Source: Corynebacterium occultum (lineage in GTDB: Bacteria; Actinomycetota; Actinomycetes; Mycobacteriales; Mycobacteriaceae). Taken from it: 64,000 bases of DNA. The stretch is from assembly GCF_009734425.1 (NCBI RefSeq), contig NZ_CP046455.1, forward strand, positions 2,480,001-2,544,000, written 5' to 3'. The notes under the pieces were generated by a model. That model ran no database searches. It was not told the DNA's origin and saw nothing but the letters and a program-made list of their open reading frames with translations. A program made the translations under genes and the position numbers. Below are positions 16,976-25,922 of the stretch, piece after piece. Position 1 is the first letter of the stretch. Every line of letters starts with the position of its first letter.

Positions 16976-17788
16976 CTAGGTCGAAGCGACCTGCCTCGGT
17001 GTTTCCACTCCGCCGCTGGAGCTGGGGATCTCACCGTGGCGGATCTCCTGGTAAACCCGGGCACGCAGTTCCGCGAACTCACGGGTGGACTTGGTGCTCA
17101 CCTGGTCTCTTTCGAGACCCAGATTCGTCTCGATCATGTCCACCACCTGGGTGGGCTTACGCCCCAGGACCAGCACCCGGTCGGCAAGATAGACGGCCTC
17201 ATCGATGTCGTGGGTGACTAAGGCGATGGTGATGCCGAGGCGGTTCTTCACTCCGAGGATCAGGTCCTCCAGATCAGCCCGGGTCTGGGCATCGACCGAG
17301 GCGAAAGGCTCATCCATGAGCACGATCGCCGGGGAGTAGGCCAATGCCCGGGCAATGGCCACCCGCTGCTGCATACCACCGGAAAGCTGCCAGGGATACT
17401 TAGTCGTATGGTCTTTCAGACCCACCTCAGCCAGTGCCTCCATGGCACGTTCCTGACGCTTGGTCTTGTCCTTGACGGAGGTCCGCAACGGCAGCATCAC
17501 ATTGTCGAGGATAGACATCCACGGCATGAGGGAGCGGGAGTAATCCTGGAAGACGATGGCCATCTCGGCTGGCGGTTCGGTGACCACCTTGTCACGGAGG
17601 GAAACCGAGCCACCACTGGGGGAGATCAGCCCGGAGAGGCACTGCAGCAGGGTGGTCTTGCCGGCACCGGAGGGTCCGACGATGCACATGAATTCACCGG
17701 AACGGACATTGAAGTTGAGATTACCGAGGACCTGGTTCGGGCCGTAGCTCTTCGAGAGCCCTTCTACGACCAGGAGATTTTCGGACAT
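16976..17788 (-). CDS. ABC transporter ATP-binding protein (SsuB/TauB type)
   Basis: ATPase of 270 residues in the nitrate/sulfonate/taurine/aromatic importer class. Walker A is GPSGAGKTT, the signature [15 protein letters not shown], Walker [15 protein letters not shown] and the switch histidine VTHDID. The start is set at the ATG at 17788 ([16 protein letters not shown]) because a longer frame to 17833 adds a non-conserved tail and the ATG has AGGAAC upstream. It is the last gene of binding protein - permease - permease - ATPase. Context with catabolic genes suggests uptake of an organic acid rather than a sulfonate. Confidence 0.9.
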   Translation of the reverse strand: MSENLLVVEGLSKSYGPNQVLGNLNFNVRSGEFMCIVGPSGAGKTTLLQCLSGLISPSGGSVSLRDKVVTEPPAEMAIVFQDYSRSLMPWMSILDNVMLPLRTSVKDKTKRQERAMEALAEVGLKDHTTKYPWQLSGGMQQRVAIARALAYSPAIVLMDEPFASVDAQTRADLEDLILGVKNRLGITIALVTHDIDEAVYLADRVLVLGRKPTQVVDMIETNLGLERDQVSTKSTREFAELRARVYQEIRHGEIPSSSGGVETPRQVAST

Positions 17789-17845
17789 GATTGCGGGTTC
17801 CTGTCTGCTTGGAGGATGTGGTTGGCCAGACACCTGGGAAGGAGA

Positions 17846-18604
17846 TCAGGCGTTCTTTTCGTTGTGCCAGGACAGCACCCGCATCTCGACGAGACGGAAG
17901 GCGAGGTTGAGTCCGTAGCCCAGGAGACCGAGCATCAAGATGCCGGTCCACATGTTGAGGATGCCGAAGGTGCGCTGCGAGTCGAGGATGAAGTAACCGA
18001 TACCGCCCGGGGAACCGATCATCTCGGTGACCACCAGGACCACGGCTGCGATGGCGATGGACAGACGTGCCCCGGAGAAGATCTGGGGAGCGGCATTGGG
18101 CATGTAGATGAAGCGGATCCGGTCAGCGAGCGGAATCCGGTAGCTTCTGGCGGCAGCCAGCAGAACCGGTTCCACGGAACGGATACCGTCGATGGTGTTG
18201 AGCAGGACCGGCCACATCGCGGCCAGGGCGATCATGAAGATCTTCATGCCGTCGCCGATACCGAGGAAGATCACCGCGATGGGCAGCAGGGCCACACCCG
18301 GGGTGGAGCGCAGCAGCTCAAGCAGGGGGCGGAGGGCAGATTCAAACTTCGGGAGGAGTCCGAGAATGATGCCGCCGATCACACCCACGAGCATCGCCAG
18401 GAGGAATCCGGCGAGGATACGTCCCAGGCTGGGAAGCAGGTTCTCGATGATGCCGTCCATGAACCAGAGGTTCACGGTCTGGGAGAGGATCTCGCTCAGC
18501 GGCGGGAAGTAGAAGTTGGTGCTGTTGGCGGATGCCCCCAGCCACAGGAGGATCAGGACTACCGGGAGCCACAGCTCCCAGGTGAGGTTCTTTAGACGTG
18601 TCAT
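17846..18604 (-). CDS. ABC transporter permease (SsuC/TauC type)
   Basis: A 252-residue membrane protein with about six helices and the ATPase-contact loop AARSYRIPLADRIRFIYMPNAAPQIFSG. The start at 18604 gives an ATGA overlap with the preceding permease gene; the frame extends further upstream but that part overlaps the neighbour. Together with the next upstream permease it makes a heterodimeric channel, which differs from the usual homodimeric SsuC. Confidence 0.88.
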   Translation of the reverse strand: MTRLKNLTWELWLPVVLILLWLGASANSTNFYFPPLSEILSQTVNLWFMDGIIENLLPSLGRILAGFLLAMLVGVIGGIILGLLPKFESALRPLLELLRSTPGVALLPIAVIFLGIGDGMKIFMIALAAMWPVLLNTIDGIRSVEPVLLAAARSYRIPLADRIRFIYMPNAAPQIFSGARLSIAIAAVVLVVTEMIGSPGGIGYFILDSQRTFGILNMWTGILMLGLLGYGLNLAFRLVEMRVLSWHNEKNA

Positions 18605-19461
18605 CAGGAACGCTCTCCTCGGATGATCGGGTGCCACCACAGGAAGCGTCGCTGCAACTGGACAAGGAAGAGGTTGATCAGGACACCGATCATGCCGGCG
18701 GTGAGTGCGTAAGCAAACACTTCCGGACGTCGGAAAGCGAGTTCATTCAGAGATAGCTGCAGCCCCAGTCCGGGAGCACCTCCCAGATACTCCGCGGCGA
18801 TGGTCATCAGCAACGCCATGGTGGCCGCTAGCCGCATGCCGGTGGAGACGAAGAGCGCGACACTGGGCGCCCAGAGGAACTTCAGCCGGTCGATCAGGCT
18901 GATCCGGAAGACCGCCATGACCCACTTATGGAGGGGTTCCACCTGCTTGGCCGCATACATCGACTGGATGAGCAGCGGCCAGACCGCGGAGAGCACGATC
19001 ATCGTGATGGACATTTTCATGGTCGCACCGAAGAGCAACAACACCAGAGGGAGCAGCGCGATCGTTGGGATGGTGCGGAAGAAGTCCACCACCCAGCGGG
19101 TGCTCTGGGTGGCCCGCAACGAGGCACCGATCAGCAGTCCGGTGGGAATGCCGATCAGGGCGCTGAGTCCGAGGCCAAGTGCCCACACCAGCAGGGTGTT
19201 TCCCAGGGAGGACCAGTAGATCGCAGATCCCCACAGGCCGAGGAGTGCACTGAAGATCATGCTCGGGCTGGGCAGACTGTCCGTGTCCACCAGTGGTGTC
19301 ATGGTGAGCAGCTGCCAACCCACCACGAGGATCAGGATGGCGAGGATCCGGGGACCCATGACTTTCTGACTGGAGGTCTTATCCCGCTTTGCTTTTGGTT
19401 TGGTACCCGGATATTTCCGGGATTCGGTCGTCGGCTTTGAAGCCGGGGCCAGGACACTCAT
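18604..19461 (-). CDS. ABC transporter permease (SsuC/TauC type, partner subunit)
   Basis: A 285-residue permease. The first 30 residues are polar and basic (TTESRKYPGTKPKAKRDK), followed by about six membrane helices and a coupling loop (MAVFRISLIDRLKFLWAPSVALFVSTG). Its ATG shares the final A of the binding-protein TGA stop, so the two are translationally coupled. Paired permeases of this kind occur in importers for aromatic acids such as phthalate and for thiamine precursors; the ligand here is not determined. Confidence 0.88.
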   Translation of the reverse strand: MSVLAPASKPTTESRKYPGTKPKAKRDKTSSQKVMGPRILAILILVVGWQLLTMTPLVDTDSLPSPSMIFSALLGLWGSAIYWSSLGNTLLVWALGLGLSALIGIPTGLLIGASLRATQSTRWVVDFFRTIPTIALLPLVLLLFGATMKMSITMIVLSAVWPLLIQSMYAAKQVEPLHKWVMAVFRISLIDRLKFLWAPSVALFVSTGMRLAATMALLMTIAAEYLGGAPGLGLQLSLNELAFRRPEVFAYALTAGMIGVLINLFLVQLQRRFLWWHPIIRGERS

Positions 19462-20486
19462 CAGTTCTCCTCACCCGGAGCAGCGAATGCGCCCTCCAGC
19501 TCAGGGGCAGCTTCCAGGATCTCGTATCGGACGGCCAGCTCAATCACCATGTTGAGTTCTTCCGCCGTGGGGTGATCGGTGGCCAGGGCAGGCACAAACA
19601 TGGTTTCCAGCTGTTCCGGCTTCAGGTTCAGCTGCTTCTCACCGATCTCCTTGGCCAGATCCGGGTTATCCCGGATCTCAGCGGCGGCGGTGTACACCGA
19701 GTCTGCGAAATTCTCCACGGTCTCCGGGTTCTTCGTCACGAAATCCTCGCTGGCCACGAACACCGAGGAGGGTGCTCCCTTGAGGCCGGGAACATCGGTG
19801 GAGTGAACCAGCTTGACCTTATTCTGGGCGATGGAGGATGACTGCAGCGGCTCGGAGGGGGTGGAAGCATCCACCTGACCACGATTGACCAGGTCAATGG
19901 TCTGGGCGGAGGGAACCTCCACGAAATCAATCTGGGAGGAGTCGCCGCCTGCTTCATCCACGATTGCCCGGATATTCATCCAGGTCTGGGTCTTGATGGC
20001 CGGCACACCGACCGTGCGTCCGACCAGATCCAAGGCACCCTCGATATCACTGTCGGGGTTGGCAACCACACCTGCGCCGGAGATCTCTCCTTCCACACCA
20101 TCCGTGGACTGCTCACCTGCACCTGCCACAATCTGGATGGGCAGCCCCTCGTTACGGGCCTTGAGGAAGGTGATCATGTCCATCTGGGCGATATCTATAC
20201 CGCCATTGAGGAGCTGTGGCACCGCATCATTGGCGGACTTGTTGGGTACCACCTCCACAGTGAGCCCATCTTCTCCGAAGTGACCGTTGGCGATCGCACC
20301 CTGTAGCGAGAGAGATGCCAGGGAGGGGGAAGAACCAATCTTCAGCTCGCTCTTGTTTTCAGCGTTCCCACCACCTTCGTTCCCCTCAGCGGAAGAACAG
20401 GAAACCAGGCCCAGAGCAAGCACACCAACGGATGCCAGTGCGCCGACCTGAGCCAGCAGGGAACGGTTGCGGGAGAGGTTTTTCAT
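19461..20486 (-). CDS. ABC transporter substrate-binding lipoprotein (SsuA/NMT1 type)
   Basis: A 341-residue binding protein. The ATG at 20486 has GGAGCCC upstream and opens a lipoprotein signal ending LGLVSC (Cys at about residue 30). The mature domain (LKIGSSPSLASLSLQGAIANG, then PQLLNGGIDIAQMDMITFLKARNEG) is of the NMT1/SsuA family that binds sulfonates, nitrate, pyrimidine precursors or aromatic carboxylates. It is the first gene of the importer operon, probably controlled from the 213-base gap upstream that holds several palindromes. Confidence 0.88.
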   Translation of the reverse strand: MKNLSRNRSLLAQVGALASVGVLALGLVSCSSAEGNEGGGNAENKSELKIGSSPSLASLSLQGAIANGHFGEDGLTVEVVPNKSANDAVPQLLNGGIDIAQMDMITFLKARNEGLPIQIVAGAGEQSTDGVEGEISGAGVVANPDSDIEGALDLVGRTVGVPAIKTQTWMNIRAIVDEAGGDSSQIDFVEVPSAQTIDLVNRGQVDASTPSEPLQSSSIAQNKVKLVHSTDVPGLKGAPSSVFVASEDFVTKNPETVENFADSVYTAAAEIRDNPDLAKEIGEKQLNLKPEQLETMFVPALATDHPTAEELNMVIELAVRYEILEAAPELEGAFAAPGEEN

Positions 20487-20555
20487 GATGGGCTCCAAAT
20501 CTGAGTTTTTGGGAAAGCTTCTGTGTTTTGACCGGGCGTTTGAGTTGCGCTGCAT

Positions 20556-20608
20556 CACTGATACTGCTAGTCAGTGTTGTGGATCACTTTTGTAGCGCTT
20601 GGTCCACA
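20556..20608. promoter_or_regulatory. Candidate operators upstream of the ABC importer operon
   Basis: Two inverted repeats lie side by side: CACTGA-N9-TCAGTG (20556-20576) and TGTGGA-N19-TCCACA (20578-20608). They lie 70-120 bases before the binding-protein start and about 90-145 bases after the IclR stop. IclR- or TetR-type binding is possible; which protein binds is unknown. Confidence 0.4.
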
Positions 20609-20699
20609 CTTTATGGGTTGTGATCAGAGCCACCAACGGAGCTTTCCACATGGCGCAATACTTTTTGAATGTTGCAGGCAGTGAGGAAATAAAGAAGAT

Positions 20700-21515
20700 C
20701 TAGAGAACCAGGGAGCGCTCAAGCTGCCGCGCTGCACTGGCGAGCGCCCCGATGGAGCGGGAGAGGTTCGGATCATTGGGACGGGCACTGAGGCTGATCG
20801 CAGCGACAGCTCGCCCCTCCTGAATGATCGGTGAAGCCACGCATACCTGGCCGATCATCGCCTCCTCCGAGCCATAGCTCAGGCGGGAGGCCCTGATCTC
20901 ATCAAACTGACGCTCCAGCAGTTCGCGGCTATTAATGGAATATCGCGTCAACCGTGGAAGCTGCGAAGAGTCCAGCAGCAAGGAATTCTCCCCGAAAGCC
21001 AACAGCGCCTTGCCCATGCTGGTGCAGTTTGCCGGCAATCTCCCACCAACCGCAGTGGGCGCCGGGGCGGTCCGAAGACCAGCCACCTTGTCCAGGATGA
21101 TCACCTCGAGCCCTTCCAGAATTCCCAGCTTCACCGTCAGGCCGGTAGCGGCATAAAGCTCACCAAGATGGGGAGAAACCTGCTCCCTCAACCCTTTCGG
21201 CTGGCAAAGCGGCACCTGATTACCGAGGGCGAAGAGACGATTTCCGAGCCGATACTTCGACCCGTCCTTAACCACGAAGCCACCCTCCACCAGGTACGCC
21301 AGCAGGCGGTAGGCCGTGGAAGTGGGCACCTCAACGCGACGAGCAATCTCTGTCACCCCAAGTGTGGAATCTCCGCTCCGGAACACCTCAAGCAGCTTCA
21401 GTGCCTTGAGCACCGAGGCAGTACCCCCCGAATCGCCCTCAGCACCCCGCTGCCCTGATCGACCCCGCTTCACATCGGACGAAACCATGGTCATGGCCAT
21501 TTCCTCTCCAGTCAT
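20700..21515 (-). CDS. IclR-family transcriptional regulator
   Basis: A 271-residue regulator. A 30-residue charged N-terminus precedes the winged helix-turn-helix (about 32-92: SVLKALKLLEVFRSGDSTLGVTEIARRVEVPTSTAYRLLAYLVEGGFV). It is followed by the GAF-like effector domain with CTSMGKALLAF and the late QVCVASPIIQEGRAVAAISLSA, both IclR hallmarks. IclR proteins usually control adjacent catabolic or transport operons in response to a small organic acid. Here it lies between the importer operon and a divergent TetR gene. The exact start is uncertain; MTMVSSDVK is an alternative nine residues or so downstream. Confidence 0.9.
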   Translation of the reverse strand: MTGEEMAMTMVSSDVKRGRSGQRGAEGDSGGTASVLKALKLLEVFRSGDSTLGVTEIARRVEVPTSTAYRLLAYLVEGGFVVKDGSKYRLGNRLFALGNQVPLCQPKGLREQVSPHLGELYAATGLTVKLGILEGLEVIILDKVAGLRTAPAPTAVGGRLPANCTSMGKALLAFGENSLLLDSSQLPRLTRYSINSRELLERQFDEIRASRLSYGSEEAMIGQVCVASPIIQEGRAVAAISLSARPNDPNLSRSIGALASAARQLERSLVL

Positions 21516-21528
21516 TCATATAAGTGCA

Positions 21529-21552
21529 AAATTTCTCAACAGTGAGAGATTT
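21529..21552. promoter_or_regulatory. Candidate operator, inverted repeat between iclR and tetR genes
   Basis: Nine-base arms AAATTTCTC and GAGAGATTT, one mismatch, six-base spacer, just upstream of the IclR-gene start. Typical size for a repressor site. Confidence 0.4.
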
Positions 21553-21579
21553 GTGACATGCACCTCTTCTGTAGTGGAT

Positions 21580-21596
21580 GGTACACTAAATGTATC
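21580..21596. promoter_or_regulatory. Candidate TetR-type operator
   Basis: Imperfect palindrome GGTACA-CTAAA-TGTATC (one mismatch) in the 187-base divergent promoter region. TetR regulators commonly bind such sites in their own promoters. Confidence 0.4.
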
Positions 21597-21702
21597 GATC
21601 GTTCCAGAGCTGATCTATATTCTTGATCCCTTCTGGTCAAGCACCACTTTCAAATGAAATGACACATCTACCTCTGCTCAGGCAGTGTTCAAGGAGTCCA
21701 TG

Positions 21703-23010
21703 ATGAGCCGCAGCAATCGAAATGCCCGGGGGGAAGCCAGCCGGAGGAAGATCCTCGAAATCACCTCCGAACTAGTGGGCCGCTACGGCTACGACAGCAC
21801 GACGATTTCCCGGATTGTCAAGGAAACCGGCCTTCCCGCGAGCTCCATCTACTGGATGTTCAAGAACAAGGATGAGCTGATCACCACCGCCCTGGAAGGG
21901 ACCTATACTGCTGCTCCCGCCGCAGAAACCGGCGGTAGCCCCCGATGGCATGGTTTCCAATCAGATCAACCCCTGGTAGATCAGCTACTCAGCGAACTTA
22001 TTCCGGCCCTACGCACCACCCCCTCCGAAGCACCGCTCCGTGTGGGCATCATGTTGGCGCTGGAGGGAGCCGCCTCAGATTCACAGGTACAGATTCCTTT
22101 CCGCCGCCGGCGTGAAGCAGCCCAGGCCCGCATTGAAAAGTGGTGGCAACAGGCGCTCCGCGAACAGGCTCCCAGCGCCCACCCTGATAAAGCTGCACGG
22201 TTAGCCCTTCTGACCATGGCGTTCCTTGACGGGCATTATGTTTCCGACCTTGAAACTGATGACCGGGTGGTGGAAAAGCGGGCCCTGTTGCTCAGCAATA
22301 TCCTCTGGGGCTCTTTCTGGCACGACACCTCAACCTGCCTGCACTGCAACAACCCTGGCATCCCCCCTGAGCCGGGGAAAGTCCCGTTGGAAACAGAGCC
22401 GGGGGAAAGGGACTCAACCTCCGAGGCCCTGCTGAAATCCACCAGATACCTGATGGCGCAACGAGGTTATGAAGGTGCAACCGTTGCCCGGATCTGCGCC
22501 CATTCCGGAGTCAAGCGAAGCTCCCTCTACTGGCGATACAAGGACAAGGATGCGCTGGTCAAGGCCGCCGTGGCTGATCCCTATCTGAAACTGCTACGTT
22601 CCCACGAGTGGCTGCGCGGTGAGAGCTCGGCATGGATCGAAATCCTGGCCACCGAGCTAGATTCCTTCACCTATCGCATCCGAGAGAATCCGGACCTCGT
22701 CAAGGCGGGTCTCCTGCTGGCGCTGCAACACTGGGATTCCCCGGAGAGCGCTGGCGCCGCGGTGACCCAAGGAGTCCATCAGATCGAGAAAGAGATCGCG
22801 CTTTTCCTTGATCAACAACAGGGTGTTGAAGCAGGCAGGGGAGAGTATCTGGCGTGGATGTTCATGCGACTGCAGGAGGGGATGATGTTGGACTTCGTAC
22901 TCTGGAACCAGGGCCTTTCCCTCAACAACAGCACCTGCCTGCATTCAACCCTCTCCTTTGTACTTCCCCAGTGGGAGGAACAACTGCGTGGGATAGCTTC
23001 TGCATGCTGA
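21703..23010 (+). CDS. Tandem TetR-family regulator (two fused TetR units)
   Basis: A 435-residue protein containing two complete TetR units in one chain. The first helix-turn-helix is near residues 10-55 (ARGEASRRKILEITSELVGRYGYDSTTISRIVKETGLPASSIYWMFKNKDELI), the second begins near residue 240 (EALLKSTRYLMAQRGYEGATVARICAHSGVKRSSLYWRYKDKDALV); each is followed by a helical ligand/dimer domain. A normal TetR has about 200 residues, so this is a head-to-tail duplication and may act as a pseudo-dimer. The ATG at 21703 is six bases from AAGGAG; ATG at 21700 is equally possible. It is convergent with the aldolase operon and divergent from iclR. Confidence 0.88.
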   Translation: MSRSNRNARGEASRRKILEITSELVGRYGYDSTTISRIVKETGLPASSIYWMFKNKDELITTALEGTYTAAPAAETGGSPRWHGFQSDQPLVDQLLSELIPALRTTPSEAPLRVGIMLALEGAASDSQVQIPFRRRREAAQARIEKWWQQALREQAPSAHPDKAARLALLTMAFLDGHYVSDLETDDRVVEKRALLLSNILWGSFWHDTSTCLHCNNPGIPPEPGKVPLETEPGERDSTSEALLKSTRYLMAQRGYEGATVARICAHSGVKRSSLYWRYKDKDALVKAAVADPYLKLLRSHEWLRGESSAWIEILATELDSFTYRIRENPDLVKAGLLLALQHWDSPESAGAAVTQGVHQIEKEIALFLDQQQGVEAGRGEYLAWMFMRLQEGMMLDFVLWNQGLSLNNSTCLHSTLSFVLPQWEEQLRGIASAC

Positions 23011-23036
23011 AATAACTCAGCAGGACTGTTCCTTGA

Positions 23037-23861
23037 TCAATCCCGGAAACTTGCGAGCAGTTCATCAGCAGCCCGGGTGAGCAGGATGGTGTCCACTCCA
23101 ACCCCGGCGAAGCTGATGCCCTTGGTGTACCACTCACGGACAGCCTCCGGATTTATCATCATGATGCCGCAGCGAACACCCAGGGACAGGGCGGTGGCAA
23201 GTGCCTCATCAATCGCCGCAGTAACCTCGGGGTGCCCTGGTTGACCTGCGAGACCGAAATCTGCGGCCAGGTCAGAAGGCCCGAAGAACACCCCGTCCAC
23301 ACCTGGGGTGGCGGCAATCTCCGCCAGATTTTCCAGACTCTTGCGGGACTCTATCTGCACGATCAGGGTGATGTTCTGCGAGGCCTTCGCCAGGTAATCC
23401 TGGTAGCGGCCCCATTGAGAAGCCCTCCCCAGGGTGGCCCCGACCCCCCGGGCACCATCCTGGGGGTAATGAATCGCCTTCACCAACCCAGCGGCCTGCT
23501 CAGCACTTTCCACCATGGGAACCAGAAGGTTACGCACCCCGATTTCCAGGTACTGCTTGATCAACACCGGATCACCATGAGGGATGCGGAGCACCGGCTG
23601 AGACACCTCATTGGCGTGCTCCCCCAGATATTCCCGCGAGGCGGCTATCCCCTGCAACTGCTGTAACACCGAACGCAGGTCATTGGGCGCGTGTTCCGCG
23701 TCAATGAGCAGCCAGTCATAACCACAGCCACCGAGTAATTCTGCGGCATAACCATCTCCCAGCACCGTCCACAACCCATGGAGCTGCTCCCCTGCGAGTA
23801 ACCGCTGCTTGAAGCGGTTAGGGGGCAGGGAGCGCGAAAGGCTGGTCATCTGGAAGTCCAA
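23037..23861 (-). CDS. hpaI: HpaI-type 4-hydroxy-2-oxoheptanedioate aldolase
   Basis: Class II pyruvate aldolase of the HpcH/HpaI family, 274 residues. It cleaves 4-hydroxy-2-oxoheptane-1,7-dioate to pyruvate and succinic semialdehyde. Similarity to E. coli HpaI is visible over the whole length: YDWLLIDAEHAPND near residue 50 (catalytic His), RGVGATLGRASQWGR, the metal-binding Glu in VQIESRKS and Asp in FFGPSDLAAD, and VGVDTILLTRAADELLASF at the end. The first five residues before MTSLSRS are dispensable, so a later ATG is possible. Last gene of hydrolase-hydratase-aldolase, 45 bases after the hydratase. Confidence 0.88.
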   Translation of the reverse strand: MDFQMTSLSRSLPPNRFKQRLLAGEQLHGLWTVLGDGYAAELLGGCGYDWLLIDAEHAPNDLRSVLQQLQGIAASREYLGEHANEVSQPVLRIPHGDPVLIKQYLEIGVRNLLVPMVESAEQAAGLVKAIHYPQDGARGVGATLGRASQWGRYQDYLAKASQNITLIVQIESRKSLENLAEIAATPGVDGVFFGPSDLAADFGLAGQPGHPEVTAAIDEALATALSLGVRCGIMMINPEAVREWYTKGISFAGVGVDTILLTRAADELLASFRD

Positions 23862-23906
23862 TCTATTAGGGATAAAGCGGATGGTTCAGGTGGGCGGTGT
23901 AAGGAT

Positions 23907-24755
23907 TTAAGTGAGAGCGAAGCTGAGCGAGCCGAGCGTGCCATATTCGGCATGCACCACATCACCGGGAGATATCGACACCGGACGGGTGAAGGATCCC
24001 GCCAGCACGGTCTCCCCCGCTTCGAGCCGCTCACCGATGCTGTGAAGTCGACGCGCCAGCCAGGCGATCCCGATCGCAGGATTCCCCAACACCCCGGCGG
24101 CCAACCCACTTTCCTCAATCACGCCATTTTTGTGAAGCAGGGAACCCACCCAACGAAGGTCAATTGAATCCACCTTCACCGGTGCCGCCCCCAGCACGAT
24201 GCCGGCATTCGCCGCATTATCGGAGATGGTGTCAAAAACCCGACGGGGAGCACCGGTCTCACGGTCATGCTGCTCAATGCGGGCATCGATGATTTCCAGT
24301 GCCGGGGTGACATATTCGGTGGCCCGGTAGACATCAGCCACCGAGACTCTGGGACCTTCCAGGGGTTTATCCAGGATGAAGGCCAGCTCCACCTCCACCC
24401 TGGGCAGAATGAAACGGGTGCTGTCGATACTCTGGCCGGACTCATAGAGCATCTCATCGAAGAGGGTTCCGAAGTCTGGTTCATCGATCTGGCTGCTCAT
24501 CTGCATGGCACGTGAGGTCAAGCCGATCTTGTGGCCGATGATCTGCTGGCCCTCTTCTTTCTTGATCTCAGCCCAGGCCTGCGAGATCCGGTAGGAATCC
24601 TCAAAGCCCATCTCCGGAAAACGACTGGAGAAGTGACGCAGCTGGGTTCGCTGCTGTTCCGCCCGATGAAGTTCCCAGGCCAGGTCAGCATGGATCTGGC
24701 TGCTGAGCGCAGGAATCTGATCTGCGGTGGAGGTACTGCTCAGAACGGTGGTCAT
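23907..24755 (-). CDS. hpaH: HpaH-type 2-oxohept-4-ene-1,7-dioate hydratase
   Basis: A 282-residue member of the hydratase/decarboxylase family (fumarylacetoacetase-like fold). Compared from memory with E. coli HpaH, the segments [53 protein letters not shown] and [20 protein letters not shown] are nearly the same, which favours the seven-carbon dioate substrate over the five-carbon MhpD substrate. It adds water to give 4-hydroxy-2-oxoheptanedioate, the HpaI substrate. Its ATG shares a base with the TGA of the hydrolase gene. This gene fixes the likely carbon skeleton of the pathway. Confidence 0.9.
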   Translation of the reverse strand: MTTVLSSTSTADQIPALSSQIHADLAWELHRAEQQRTQLRHFSSRFPEMGFEDSYRISQAWAEIKKEEGQQIIGHKIGLTSRAMQMSSQIDEPDFGTLFDEMLYESGQSIDSTRFILPRVEVELAFILDKPLEGPRVSVADVYRATEYVTPALEIIDARIEQHDRETGAPRRVFDTISDNAANAGIVLGAAPVKVDSIDLRWVGSLLHKNGVIEESGLAAGVLGNPAIGIAWLARRLHSIGERLEAGETVLAGSFTRPVSISPGDVVHAEYGTLGSLSFALT

Positions 24756-25675
24756 CAGACTCGCTCCTCAACCACATTCACGGCAGCCCCAGCGGAGACC
24801 GAGGACAGGAAATCCAGGGCCGCCCGGTGGAAGGCCTCGGGTTGTTCAAACTGGGCCCAGTGATCACAACCGCTTAATTCCACCAGCGTGGGACGAGGCA
24901 GTACCTCTGCCAGTGCATAGGCATTGTCCAGGAACATATTGGGTGCCTCTACTGCGGCAATCACCAGCACCGGCAGAGTCAGTTCCTGCCACTCCTCCAG
25001 GCTCAGGTGCTGATCTCCACGGGTGAAGGCCAGCAGGTTACCCATGGCGGTGGCCATCTCGGGTTGCTGGTAGATCCGCAGCCGGACCGAAACCAGATCA
25101 TCGATGAGATCGGCGGGATTGAGCATGAGACGCCCCATCGCGGTGGTCACGGATTCCCAGGAGGGTGCCTGCGCCGCGTTCTGACGCCGGTTGCGGACAT
25201 CCGCCCCCACTGCCTTCTCCTTCTCAACATCAACCACGATGCCGGCTGGGGCCACCATGGTCAGACTGGTGATTCTCCCCGGTTCCAGATGCGCCATGCG
25301 GGCTCCGACCCAGGAACCCAGGGACACCCCGATGACAGCAGCTTTCTCGATACCGAGTGCATCCAGGCAGGCCAGGGCATGTTCAGCATAATCAGCGATC
25401 AGGTAGGGCCGGTCCGGCTTAGCGGTGTAACCACAGCCGAGCATGTCGATACCGATCACCCGGTAGTGCTCCCCCAGCGGGCCATAATTGGCGCAGAAGT
25501 TCTCGAGGCTTCCGGCAGTGCCGTGGAGCAACAGAAGTACCTCTCCCTCCGGATCGCCGGATTCCAGGTACCTGGTGGAAACCTGATTCGCCTCCACCCA
25601 GCCGAGTCGGTGGGGCACGGTGTTCAGGTAAGTCCAAATGCTGCGGGGCTCGCAGGGCTCCGGGATTGTCGTCAT
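24755..25675 (-). CDS. Alpha/beta hydrolase, probable meta-cleavage-product C-C hydrolase
   Basis: A 306-residue alpha/beta hydrolase of the MhpC/DmpD/HsaD group. The oxyanion-hole motif HGTAGS is at 51-56, the nucleophile Ser118 in GVSLGS, and the catalytic histidine probably His272 in [12 protein letters not shown]. The acid residue is not obvious: the usual site reads AAVEAPN. It is the first gene of an operon with HpaH and HpaI homologues, replacing the HpaE-HpaF-HpaG branch. I infer it hydrolyses the aldehyde or ketone side of an extradiol ring-fission product. A plain esterase or lactonase is the alternative. Confidence 0.75.
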   Translation of the reverse strand: MTTIPEPCEPRSIWTYLNTVPHRLGWVEANQVSTRYLESGDPEGEVLLLLHGTAGSLENFCANYGPLGEHYRVIGIDMLGCGYTAKPDRPYLIADYAEHALACLDALGIEKAAVIGVSLGSWVGARMAHLEPGRITSLTMVAPAGIVVDVEKEKAVGADVRNRRQNAAQAPSWESVTTAMGRLMLNPADLIDDLVSVRLRIYQQPEMATAMGNLLAFTRGDQHLSLEEWQELTLPVLVIAAVEAPNMFLDNAYALAEVLPRPTLVELSGCDHWAQFEQPEAFHRAALDFLSSVSAGAAVNVVEERV

Positions 25676-25847
25676 GGTCTCGTCCTTTTAGGGTTCAGCG
25701 GCTCCCTGCTCGGCGATGTGTCATCCACAACACCTCAGGGAAGGTTCATTAAAACTAGATTAAGGGTTCGAAACCGCTGGTGAAACCATCTTTGCCGCCC
25801 GCTGGAAAGCACCCCGAAATTCCCGGTGTCCTACCTGGGGAACCAAA
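25676..25847 (-). promoter_or_regulatory. Promoter region of hydrolase-hpaH-hpaI operon
   Basis: After the terminator at 25848-25887 the remaining 170 bases must hold the promoter of the minus-strand hydrolase operon. An AT-richer stretch near 25748-25762 (TTCATTAAAACTAGATTAAGG on the plus strand) is the likeliest core. No clear operator palindrome is seen. Confidence 0.3.
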
Positions 25848-25887
25848 TGCACCGGGGGCCGACGCGATGGCGTCGGCCCCCGGTGCA
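25848..25887 (-). terminator. Terminator after the hydroxylase operon
   Basis: Perfect 18-base-pair stem (arms starting TGCACCGGGGGCCGACGC) with a four-base GATG loop, 35 bases after the last gene of the monooxygenase operon; followed on the minus strand by TTTGGTT. Confidence 0.8.
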
Positions 25888-25922
25888 CTGCGGTGGGGAG
25901 GGTCGTCGATAAGCTACCCCGG

